Shown here: positions 35,356 through 45,700 of the stretch, one piece after another
Position numbering within the stretch: position 1 is the stretch's first letter
Layout of the letters: every line of letters starts with the position of its first letter
Assembly: GCA_030704615.1 (NCBI GenBank)
Contig: CM060732.1
Span: 21,824,001 to 21,888,000, forward strand
From: Takakia lepidozioides
Taxonomy: Eukaryota; Streptophyta; Takakiopsida; Takakiales; Takakiaceae
Length of the DNA stretch: 64,000 nucleotides
Direction of reading: 5' to 3'
Translations under genes and position numbers: made by a program
The notes under the pieces: generated by a model
What the model saw: the letters and a program-made list of their open reading frames with translations, nothing else
Databases searched by the model: none
Told to the model about the DNA's origin: nothing

Positions 35356-35855
35356 GCTGATATCTCTTGTGTGAAGAGGTTGCATGTGTGGAGCATGTAT
35401 TCAGCTCATTGAAGCTTCCATCTTCAAGCTTGGAGGGCAAGCAAGGAAGAGGGAAGGGCTGACTTCCCTTATGTGAGGGCAATGTATGTGTGGAGCATGC
35501 TATCAGCCTGGTGAAGGCTTGCACTTTTAGGTGTGGGAGTGCAAGAAAGGAAGGAAGGGGCTGGTTTCCCTGTAGGGCATGTAGAGCATGCTTTCAGCCT
35601 GCTGAAGCTTGTATTATCAGGTTTGTGGGTGCAAGAAATGAAGCAAAGGAGCTGATTCTCTTATGGTGAGAGTGGGGCATGTGTGGAGCATGCCTTCAGC
35701 CCATTGAGGCTCTTGTTTTCAAGCCTTAGAGAGCTAGAACGGAAGGTCTAGGGCTGGTTTCCACTTGGAGTGAAAGAACAGCACTTGTAGGGCCTATGTG
35801 AGTTGGGGTTTCAACTTCAAGCTTGAAGGGAGCGCAACTCTTGAAGCAACAGGTG
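35356..35855 (+). repeat. About 102-bp tandem repeat in the retroelement leader
   Basis: GGGCTG(A/G)TTTCCCTT-like anchors at about 35,356, 35,458, 35,560, 35,651 and 35,753, each followed by GTGTGGAGCATG and TTCAGCC..TTGAAGCTT modules. Noncoding. Confidence 0.75.
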
Positions 35856-36189
35856 TAGAGGGCTGGAATAGGCTCTAAGACAGATGCTATGGCCAATGAG
35901 GGGAGTGCTTGAATGAGTGCTCACAAGGGCTGGGAACCAGCATGGCTTGGTTGTTTGCCATTGAGTTTAGTGGCGTGTTTGGGAGGCTAAGTGAGAAAGA
36001 AGGCTTGGTTTGTGGCAACCACCTCATGGCTTAGGGCTACTATGGTGGTGTGTGGGAGCCGAAAGAGCAAGGATACCTTGCTAATTTCCTCACAGCCACC
36101 ATAGCTCGGTGGAAAGAAGCCTAGAGTCTAAGAGACACAAACCCTAGCTTGGCGTGGCTAAACCCCTTGGAGAAATGGCTAAACTGCCA

Positions 36190-37880
36190 GAGCGGCCATG
36201 TGTGGGGCTGTGACAGGCTGTGGCAAGCTGTGACAGGCTATGCCCAGTGGCCTGTGGGGCTGTGACGGGCTGTGACAGGCTGTGGCAAGCTGTGACAGGC
36301 TGTGATGGGCTGTGATGGGCTGTGACAGGCTGTGCCCTGTGCCCTGTGGGGCTGTGACGGGCTGTGTCAGGCTGTGACAGGCTGTGCCCAGTGGCCTTTG
36401 GGGCTGTGACGGGCTGTGACAGGCCGTGCCTGAGGCCTTTGGGGCTGTGACGGGCTGTGAGGGGCTGTGGACAGGCTGTGCCTGTGCCCTGTGGGGCTGT
36501 GACGGGCTGTGTCAGGCTGTGTGGCGAGCTGTGACGGGCTGTGACGGGCTGTGACAGGCTGTGCCCTGTGCCTGTGGGGCTGTGGCAGCTGTGACCGGCT
36601 GTGATGGGCTGTGATGGGCTGTGACAGGTGTGCCCTGTGCCCTGTGGTGCTGTGACGGGCTGTGTCAGGCTGTGACAGGCTGTGCCCAGTGGCCTTTGGG
36701 GCTGTGACGGGCTGTGCGGGGCTGTGACAGGCTGTGCCCTGAGGCCTATGGGGCTGTGACGGGCTGTGACAGGCTGTGCCCAGGCCTTTGGGGCTGTGGG
36801 GGCTGTGAGGGCTGTGAGGGGCTGTGACAGGCCGTGCCTGAGGCCTTTGGCTGTGACGGGCTGTGAGGGGCTGTGACAGGCCGTGCCCATGGCCTTTGGG
36901 CTGTGACGGGCTGTGAGGGGCTGTGACAGGCCGTGCCTGAGGCCTTTGAGGCTGTGAGGGCTGTGAGGGGCTGTGACAGGCCGTGCCCTAGGCCTTTGAG
37001 GCTGTGACGGGCTGTGAGGGCTGTGACGGGCCGTGGCAAGCTGTGAGGCTGGGATGGGCCGGGATGGGCTGTGACAGGCTGTGACAGGCTGTGATGGCTT
37101 TGGGTGCTGTGTGCCGGGCTGTGAGGGGCTTGGGGCTGTGACAGGCCGTGCCCATGCCTTGGGGCTGTGAGGGGCTGTGACAGGCCGTGCCTGAGGCCTT
37201 TGAGGCTGTGATGGTGTGACGGGCTGTGAGGGGCTGTGACAGGCCGTGCCCATGGCCTTTGGGCTGTGACGGGCTGTGAGGGGCTGTGACAGGCCGTGCC
37301 TGAGGCCTTTGAGGCTGGAGGGGCTGTGCTGTGGGGGCTGTGTGACAGGCCGTGCCCTAGGCTTGAGGCTGTGACTGGGCTGTGTGGTGGGCTGTGGCAA
37401 GCTGTGACGGCTGTGATGGGCTGTGCTGTGATGGGCTGTGACAGGCTGTGCCCTGTGCCTTGTGGGCTGTGACGGGCTGTGTGAGGGGCTGTGTGACAGG
37501 CCGTGCCCATGGCCTTTGGGGCTGTGACGGGCTGTGAGGGGCTGTGACAGGCCGTGCCCATGGCCTTTGGGCTGTGTGAGGGGCTGTGAGGGTGTGTGGG
37601 TGTGAGGGCTGAGCTGCCTGTGAGGGGCTGTGACAGGCCTGCGTGCTGAGGCTTGAGGCTGTTGAGGCTGTGTGGAGTGGGCTGTGAGGGCTGGGGCTGT
37701 GACAGGCCGTGCCTGAGGCCTTTGAGGCTGTGACGGCTGTGAGGGGCTGCGACAGGCTGTGCCCAGTGGCCTGTGGGACTGTGACGGCCTGACCAGTGAG
37801 CTGTGTGGGCCTGTGCTGGTCTGTGGTGGCCCGTGTTGACCTGTGGACGGCTTGTGCTGACTCGTGGAGGCACTGGTGGA
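36190..37880. repeat. 1.7-kb GC-rich minisatellite in the retroelement leader
   Basis: Built from a GGGCTGTGAC core arranged in about 50-bp higher-order units (GGCTGTGACGGGCTGTGAGG, then ACAGGCCGTGCCCATGGCC). Stop-free leftward frames of up to 584 codons made of SQPVTAPHSP-like repeats result from the repeat composition, and I do not annotate them as genes. Confidence 0.9.
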
Positions 37881-38530
37881 CTGCCTAAGGACTGGCATGT
37901 GGTCTGGAAGGCCGAATTTTGAAGCTCGTGGAGGGCGGTTTGAGGAGTATCTTCATGATATTCCCATGGTCATGCAAGTGAGGATAGAGAGGAGAGGCAG
38001 AGTGTTGGGATGAGAGCATGCTGGGGTTAGGCATTGCTTTAGCTTCTCTTCCTCGTAGTTTCCACCCTCTCATTAGGCCAAGACCTTTCCGTAGGTGGAG
38101 GCAAGAGTCAGTCCGGGTTTGGGCTGGGGTGTCCTTGCAGGAGCAACACCGTGGAGTTGTTTTTGGTGTGGGGGAGTTGTCGTTCGGATTTCTTGTGTTT
38201 GGATCCCCTCCATACCTGCATGCTTGACTGTGCGCCATGCTAGTTTTGTGTGGGCGCTTGTTTTTATAGGTGATTGGTCCGGATTTGATCACCGGCCAGT
38301 CCTAGAGCATGCTGTCGATGGTGAGGCTGGGGTGATGACCAGCCAGACCATCATTGTTTCTCCTGTGGTGAGGTTGGAGGTGATGACCAGCCAACCATAG
38401 GAGTGCTTGCGGTGGATGCAGGTACAGGTGTAGGCTATGTTAGGAACTTAGTATTCCAAACCATAAGCCGCAACAGGTTCTCTACCCGGTTACCTTGTGG
38501 AGAGGGGGTTAGGGACATGTTCATGACCGG

Positions 38531-40444
38531 TTGAGTGTCAACACGGAGGTGCCACTAGTTGCTGGGGACAGTGCCGGTTCGAGCACTAGCGATACTAGTG
38601 GGTACACGAGACGAGGTGTGCGGTTTAGGCCACCTTCACCTCCTGTGTCTTCCACGGAAGGTTCTGATTCGGATTGTGAATCAGGAGGGCTCATACCGGC
38701 GGTGCAAGTTGTTTCTTTGCCATTGTTGTGGGACACAATGGAGGAGATGTATGGAGCTACCAAGGGGCCACGAAGGTACTCTGGGGCGGTGGGCACCATT
38801 GAGTTGGATGATTTTATCCAAGAGTTTGATAGTTGGTGTGATTTGCAGCAAATGCGCAATCCACAACTATTTACGCCGTTCATGGCATGGAAAGGGCTGT
38901 TTCAGCACCTTGAGGGGCCGCCTATGGATGATTACCATGAGTTCAGGCGGGGGCATGAGGTTGAGATCGAGGAGTGGAGGATGTACTGGTCACCCGACTA
39001 TGTCTCCATCACTAGGGGCACTAGAGCCACGAGGGCAGTGGCTACACCTGCCGCTGCACTGGCAGCTTCAGCAAGTAGCAGTGGGACTGGTGGTACAGTA
39101 GCTACGACATCCACCCAAGCCACTACCGCACCAGCACTAGCACCCGTGCCTGCATTCAACCCTGTTGTGGAGTTCTTCGAAGAGTTGAGAGGGAACTACC
39201 AAGGGGTGAGGACAGAGAAGTTGCGGAGCTTGCAAGAGTTCCAACGGAAGCCGACCGAGAGCTTGAGGGAGGCTTTCACTCGCATGAGGCGCTTGATAAA
39301 TGTAACCCAAGGGGTTACGGAAGCTCAGGCAGTCCAATTCTGGTATGGGATATTGGACAAGGAGCTGAGGAGAAGGGTGCGGGATGCAACTCTCCTACAA
39401 GCGGCCCAACCCACCTTAGCAAATGTGTTTTTGCTGGCAGAGCGGATAGAGCTCAACATGGTGGAGGAACGAGTGGTCATGGTGGGATTTGCTAAGGAGA
39501 CACCACGGGGTAGTGGTGCTCCTAGCCAACCACTACCTCAACGTGCTCAAGGCAACAAGGGGGCTCAGGTGAAGCTCAGGGAAGGGCAGAGAGGACCTCA
39601 GATGCAGGGGTCTCTCCCTTCATTTGCTGGCCAACAACGGGCGGATGTGGTGTGCTGGACATGTGGAGGACCCCATGTCAAGAAGGATTGTCCAGAGGGA
39701 GGCAAAGGGCCGGCACATGCATAGCCTGCACAGTTACAGTGTGGGCATTGTGGCAAACACGGGCATGGAGAGGCTCAGTGTTATGGTTTGCATCCTGAGT
39801 TGCGCCCAGGCCAGTTCCAAGGGAACAATGGTGGCCGGGGGCGAGGTGGAGCAGCCCAGAGAGGACGAGGTGGCCAGCCACGAGGTGTAGGCCAAGGGCA
39901 AGCTCAACGTGGCCAAGGACGTGGAGGTCAGGGTGTTGACCAAGGCATGGCCAACCGGCTTCAGCAGCTAGAGCAGAGGCTCGCTGCCATGGCTACAGCT
40001 CAGGTGGTACCGGCTCTAAGGCCGGATGGTCCACCTCCTGCTCCTGAGGGAGGAGATATGGGAGGCATGGGATTCATGTGTGGAGCAGCACTACCACTAG
40101 TGCAGGTGGAGTCTGCTGCAGCCGTGACTCGAGGAGCAGCACGAGTTCCTGAGCCACGAGGTGCAGAGGTGGAGTTGGATCCACAGCGTGGGGAGGCAAG
40201 CCGTCAGGCTAGGCTTCCTCAGTCATTCACATTGGCGGAGACAGTGTCGACGCCATCCATGGCACCTAGTTCTCGCCCGACTGTTACCGAGGCGGAGGTC
40301 ACTATGCCATTGGGGAGAGCTACACGGGTAGCACCACTACCTAGTGTTGCCAAGGCTACGGCAGCTAGTGTGCTGCTAGGAGCGGCCACATCTGTGTGCC
40401 AGGCTCCATTGTTCTCGGCTACCATGATTGCGACGCCGGGGTAA
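38531..40444 (+). CDS. gag: gag polyprotein of the methyltransferase retrotransposon (internal UAG)
   Basis: Open frame from a TTG at 38,531 (no in-frame ATG before Met70 at 38,738) to TAA at 40,442-40,444, interrupted by one UAG at 39,722-39,724. The capsid-like region (VVEFFEELRGNY, LREAFTRMRRLI, FWYGILDKELRRRV) matches retrotransposon gag folding and assembly domains. Two zinc knuckles bracket the UAG: CWTCGGPHVKKDC before it (one residue short of CCHC spacing) and CGHCGKHGHGEAQC after it (canonical CX2CX4HX4C). An RG/GQ-rich stretch (39,830-39,950) then suits RNA binding. Downstream it overlaps the pol frame by 76 nt in the -1 frame. The UAG may be readthrough or mutation. Confidence 0.85.
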
Positions 40445-42702
40445 GACCAGCTGAGGTGTTCAGGCTGGCAGCTACACTCTGTGAGAGTGGGGAGGTTACT
40501 TCATCTTCTGCGGAGATAGTGGGAGGTGTAGTGCCGGAGGGATCCTCGGATTTGAGGGTCAAGACTGCCACGGCGGCGCCATGGCAAGCTGCAGCTGCCA
40601 GGTTGATGGAGCTGCCAGCTAGGCCAGCCATTGAGCGCGCCATGGTGACACCTGGAGTTGTCATGTTAGACAACCAGGATGGCATTTTCTGTTTGAGTGG
40701 ACCGGCAGGCAAGAGGTACCGGCCACTGCGAGTCTTGTTGGACTCGGGAGCTCAGCCACTGATGCTGGGCAGAGCTGCTATTGCAGGCTTGGGCCTCACG
40801 GAGGCGGATATGGAGCCTTGTCCTTTCCAGATACAGACGTCTCTGGGAGGATCGGAGCAGGCTCGGGGCATGACACGGCATGAGTTGGCTATCAGACTAC
40901 GGCCGGATCACCCTACAGATGGCTCAGTGATGCGAGCCAAGGCCATTGTGACAGACGCAGTCTCATACGATGTCCTGGTTGGTGGGGCAGTGTTGTACCC
41001 CATGGGCTTCACCCTGGATTTTTGGGAGGAGTCAGCTTCCTATAGGCCTGCATGGCAGTCAGGGGAGGGCCGGCGTGTGCAGCTCCCTGTGACGTTCATA
41101 GGAGGAGTTGCGGTTGCCCAGCGAGGCAAGATGCCGACACTAGCAGCATTCACAGCGGCAGTGAGTTGGCCTAGAGAGTTGCTTGAGGGCAATGCTCATT
41201 CAGAGGATGTACCACCTCCGGGAGAGCAGGATGACATGTATGGTATGGCGGAGTTGCCTACCATGGTTGCTCAGACTCCATTGTGGGGCACGAGCAAGGA
41301 TTTGCAGCGGGATGCTGATCGACGGGTGCAACAAGCCTGGGTGGAGGCTTTTGTACCGTCAGGAGAGGAGGAGAGTGTGGGGATTGCACCAGGACCACCT
41401 CAATTGTCTCCATTGGACACCACACCTATTGTGTGGCAGTCTCCGGATGAAGGCATTTGTCTTCTGGACTTGTTTGGCGGGATCAGCACCGGATTGGCTG
41501 CTGTGTTACAGGCAGGTGTACGAGTTCGGCGTTACCTGTATGTGGAGAGGGATGAGACTGCACGACGCGTTTCACTTCGCCATGTTGCTCAGTTGGTGCA
41601 GCGGTACCCTGAGTTGTTGTCGGTGTCTGCAATTCGTGGATATCAGCAGGCCTTGCCAGCAGACATTTCGTTGCTGGGGGCGCAGGATTTGGAGCGGGTT
41701 GGCTCCATTGATCTGGTAGTGGCAGGTTGGCCCTGCCAAGGGCATTCATCAGCCGGGCATGGCAATGGATTGCGAGACTCGAGGTCGGGTCTGTTTTGGG
41801 AGATGGTGCGGGTTTTGCGCCACTTGCAGCTTCATCAAGCTGTATCTCCAGCATACATCTTGGAGAATGTGCCACTGATGGGCGATTCTCGGGCCAGGGT
41901 GATGGCCAGTGTGCATCAAGTCCGGTCGTGGCTTGGGTCAGCAGTGTTGCTAGATGCAGCTACAGTGGGGTCACGGGCTCATCGTCCACGGCTATGGTGG
42001 ACTAACATGATGCCACCCGCACTGCTCAAGCGTGCATTTGATGGGGTGCAGCGGCCAGCACATCTCACAGTGGATAACATTCTGGACACAGGGAGGCAGT
42101 CTCAACGTGTGAGACACGATGACCGTTCGCCTTTGGCAGTGGTCAACAAGGTGGGTCAACCACGAGCAGCATTACCTACACTGCTCAGCTTCCCAGGATC
42201 GCATGCTTTCCGGGATAGTGGACCTGGCCTCCTGTGGGATGCTCAGTTGCAGCAGTTAGTGGAGCCTAATGCTGACGAGCGTGAGCGGGCAATGGGTTTT
42301 ACCACTGGTACCACGGCGGTGTCGTCTCTTTCTGAGGCATCACGTCGTCAAGTGTTGGGGCAAGCAATGGATCTCAATTGCTTGACCTGGATTATCAGCT
42401 TGGCTCTAGCTGAGCAACGCAGAGTGCGGAATACACTTCCCTCAATGGTCTCTCTGCCTACCGAGACGGTACAGGCAGTGAGTGGGGGCGAGCATATGAG
42501 GACCACGGGGTGCATGCATCCATGGCACACGTGGGAGGTGCTCGAGGTTCAGAGGGAGTTGGCAGCCAAGGCGGCTGTGATGGATGAGGTTGGGGATTCT
42601 TCTCGAGTTGAGGAGGTCCTCAAGGATGAGATGATGGGGCAGGATGATGCCTTGTCATTGACTGAGCAGGTAGGGAGTACTGCTCAAGAGGTTGCAGCAT
42701 AG
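40396..42702 (+). CDS. Protease and C5 cytosine DNA methyltransferase part of pol
   Basis: In the -1 frame relative to gag. An aspartic protease near residue 116 (LLDSGAQPLMLG) with YDVLVGGAVLYPMGF. From about residue 355 a C5-methyltransferase in canonical order: motif I LLDLFGGISTG (SAM binding), motif IV WPCQGHSSAG with catalytic Cys447, motif VI ILENVPL (Glu490), motif VIII SRAHRPRLWWTN, and motif X-like RRQVLGQAMDL. The linear I-to-X order and the HRPRLWW/LGQAMD wording are closest to DNMT3-like enzymes, unlike the permuted plant DRMs. All core catalytic residues appear present. The frame ends at UAG 42,700-42,702, and the same frame continues into RT. Methyltransferases acquired by retrotransposons have been reported in charophyte algae and dinoflagellates; whether this lineage was is unknown to me. 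Confidence 0.92.
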   Translation: MPGSIVLGYHDCDAGVRPAEVFRLAATLCESGEVTSSSAEIVGGVVPEGSSDLRVKTATAAPWQAAAARLMELPARPAIERAMVTPGVVMLDNQDGIFCLSGPAGKRYRPLRVLLDSGAQPLMLGRAAIAGLGLTEADMEPCPFQIQTSLGGSEQARGMTRHELAIRLRPDHPTDGSVMRAKAIVTDAVSYDVLVGGAVLYPMGFTLDFWEESASYRPAWQSGEGRRVQLPVTFIGGVAVAQRGKMPTLAAFTAAVSWPRELLEGNAHSEDVPPPGEQDDMYGMAELPTMVAQTPLWGTSKDLQRDADRRVQQAWVEAFVPSGEEESVGIAPGPPQLSPLDTTPIVWQSPDEGICLLDLFGGISTGLAAVLQAGVRVRRYLYVERDETARRVSLRHVAQLVQRYPELLSVSAIRGYQQALPADISLLGAQDLERVGSIDLVVAGWPCQGHSSAGHGNGLRDSRSGLFWEMVRVLRHLQLHQAVSPAYILENVPLMGDSRARVMASVHQVRSWLGSAVLLDAATVGSRAHRPRLWWTNMMPPALLKRAFDGVQRPAHLTVDNILDTGRQSQRVRHDDRSPLAVVNKVGQPRAALPTLLSFPGSHAFRDSGPGLLWDAQLQQLVEPNADERERAMGFTTGTTAVSSLSEASRRQVLGQAMDLNCLTWIISLALAEQRRVRNTLPSMVSLPTETVQAVSGGEHMRTTGCMHPWHTWEVLEVQRELAAKAAVMDEVGDSSRVEEVLKDEMMGQDDALSLTEQVGSTAQEVAA

Positions 42703-45700
42703 CAACCACGGGACGCGTCCTCTACCTCTAAGCCCACTGGACTTAAGGTTGTAGTTACGGAGGACAATTGGGAGCCTGACATTGGACCCATTGTCACCGG
42801 AGGAGAGAGACGACGTATACGGCGGTTCCTGAGGGCTTACAGGAATTGCTTTGCCTTCAGTTTGAAGGACTTGGGAGCACTGAAGGGTCAAGAGATCCGT
42901 ATTGAGTTGGCCACTGACACGCCAATCTTTCGGAGACCCTATAGATACAGTGACATGGAGAGGTCTTTGATTCAGATGAGGACTCAAGATCTCTGGGAGG
43001 CAGGTTTGGTGGAGCTCTCTGGTGGAGAGTATGCTTCAGCCACAGTGATGCCAGCCAAGAAGGATGTCTATGGCAATTGGACGGAGAGACGTATGTGCGG
43101 TGATTACCGGCCTGTAAATCGTCAGACCAAGTCCGATAAGTATGCCATGCCAACACCAGAGGAGATCTTTGATGCCATCGGGCATGCTAAGGCCTTTAGC
43201 ACTTTGGATTTACGATCCGGATATCACCAGTTGCCAATCAAGGAGGCGGACAAGCAGAAGACGGCATTCTGGGGGATCAATGAGCACGGCAAGGATTGCC
43301 TATATCAGTGGCGGTTCTTACCATTTGGGCTTAAGAATGCTCCTGCAGAGTTTCAGAGAGTCATGGATAGGATTCTAGCAGGGGTGGACTTTGCTCGGTG
43401 CTACATAGATGACATCATCATCTTTAGTGTTACGATGGAGGAGCATGAGAGACACCTTCAGGTGGTATTGGAGCGCTTGAGAGCGCACGGATTGAAGTTG
43501 CATCCGGGGAAGTGCAAGTTTTTCCACAACCAGATTGAGTATCTGGGTCACATGATATATCCTGGAGGATTGGGGGTACAGCAGACTAAGGTAGAGGCCA
43601 TTGCACAAATTCCACGCCCCACGGATGTGAGCCGAGTTCGAGCTTTCATGGGGTTGGCAAACTATTATAGACGGTTTGTCAAGGGATTTAGTACCATTGC
43701 AAAGGCTCTAACCAAGCTGACCAAGGTGGACCAGGAGTGGCAGTGGGAAGATGAGCAGGAACGAGCTTTTCAAGAGCTCAAGGCGAGGTTGACCTCGGCG
43801 CCTATCTTGAGACGACCTATCAGGGGGCGTCCCTTTCAGCTGCATACGGATTGGAGCATGCTGGGGCTTGGAGCGGTGCTCACACAGGTGGATGATGAGG
43901 GAAGAGAGTTCGTAGTGGCTTACGCTAGCCGCTCGAACAACGCTGCAGAGGCTAAGTACAGCTCATATGAGGGAGAGTGCTTAGCTGCAGTGTGGGCCGT
44001 GGCACACTTCAGGTGCTATCTATACGGCAATCTTTTCACCCTTGTCACGGATCACCAGCCACTCAAGTGGTTGATGGAGTCAGACAAGCTTACAGGGAAG
44101 CTTGCACGGTGGGCACTTATACTCCAGGAGTATGACTTTCAGGTTGTGCATCGACCGGGTTTGGTCAATCGGGATGCGGATGGATTGAGTCGCAATCCAT
44201 GCATGAGCCAGCAGGATGACACTGGAGCTCGGTGGCATGGTGAGACGGACGAGGAGATGGTGCCGGGATGGCACGCATCTGCATTTTTGTGTATCTTGGC
44301 ATCGGGAGGTCAGATTGGACCTACAACAGGGATGACTGTAGACGGAGTGTCTGAGGACCCTGAGGCTAGTGATGAGCTAGGTGGTGCCAGAGATATACAT
44401 GAGGATTCGGCTGTGTTGGACTACCTCCGCACGGGAGACACGGCAGCCATTGTGACTGCCAGGGAGAGGGATCGGATCCTGCAACGAGCCAAGAGGTTCA
44501 AGTGGGAGGGGATACACCTACTTCGAGTGTGGGAGGATGGTCGGGTGAGGATTGTGCCTCACCCCACACAGCGTGCACGGTTAGTGCGGCATGCCCATGA
44601 GGAGTTGGGGCATTTTGGAGTGCGACGCACTCACAGTTTACTGCAGGGGCAGTATTGGTGGCGTGGTATGCATACAGAGGTGCAACAGTTTGTGGCTAGG
44701 TGCATGGTGTGTGACAGGGTGCGTGCTTCATTCAACGCCCCTACACCACAGTTGCATCCTTTACCTATCATGGGATTGGGCTACAGGTGGAGTCTTGACT
44801 TCGCAGGACCGTTGCCACTGACTATGCGCCACCACAGATATGTGTTGGTGATGGTGGAGCACTTCTCCAAGTGGATTGAGTTGGTTCCATTGCCTGACAA
44901 GGCTAGTGAGGGGGCTGCGTATGCATTCTTGGATCGTGTGCTTAGCCGATTTGGTGCTCCAGCTGAGGTACTCACGGACCAAGGGAGAGAGTTCTTGGGG
45001 GAGTTTCAGGCTTTGTGTGATAAAGCCTTGATAGACCACCGCACCACTTCTCGGGATCATCCTGAGGCCGATGGCTTAGCAGAGAGAGTTGTTCAGACGG
45101 TGAAGAGGGGTTTGCGCAAGTATGGCTTGCAGAAGGGACACCTAGGAGATTGGGATCTTCAGGTTCCTTGGTTAGCCATGGGCTACAGGTTCAGCAAACA
45201 AGCATCACTTGCCTCCTTCTCACCATATTTCCTTCTCTTTGGCCGAGAGCCGGATTTGCCTGCAGCCATTCGTAGGGACACTGCTCAAGTCCTTAACCTT
45301 GACGATCCGGACGTGTGGGTACGTGCATGTGATCAGCGTGCAGAGTTGTTCAAGAAAGTCATGCCCATGGCTTTTGAGAACCTTGCCATTGCACAGCACC
45401 GTGATACGTTGAGGTATGCCACTATACGTGGTGGAGGATATCGTCCTGGGGTTCGGAGGTTTAGCCCTGGTGACTATGTTTATTTGCAGCAGACTGCTCC
45501 TACGACTCTGGATGTTACTGCAGGGCGTGTTATTCTGAGGGTTCGAGAGGTGTTGCCCTCAGGGGTCCTGATCTTGGAGGGTCGGGATGGCATGACTTGG
45601 AAGGACCATGTGCGTAATTGTGCGCCATGTCACCTTCCCAATGTCGATGGCAGAGTTGACCCAAACTTGGCAGTGGTACCTGCAGGTTTGAGGTGCATGC

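Noticed and set aside
36144-37898. Leftward 584-codon and 375-codon frames
   Set aside because: They are made only of SQPVTAPHSP-type repeats produced by the GGGCTGTGAC minisatellite. No domain, and stop-free frames arise from the repeat composition.
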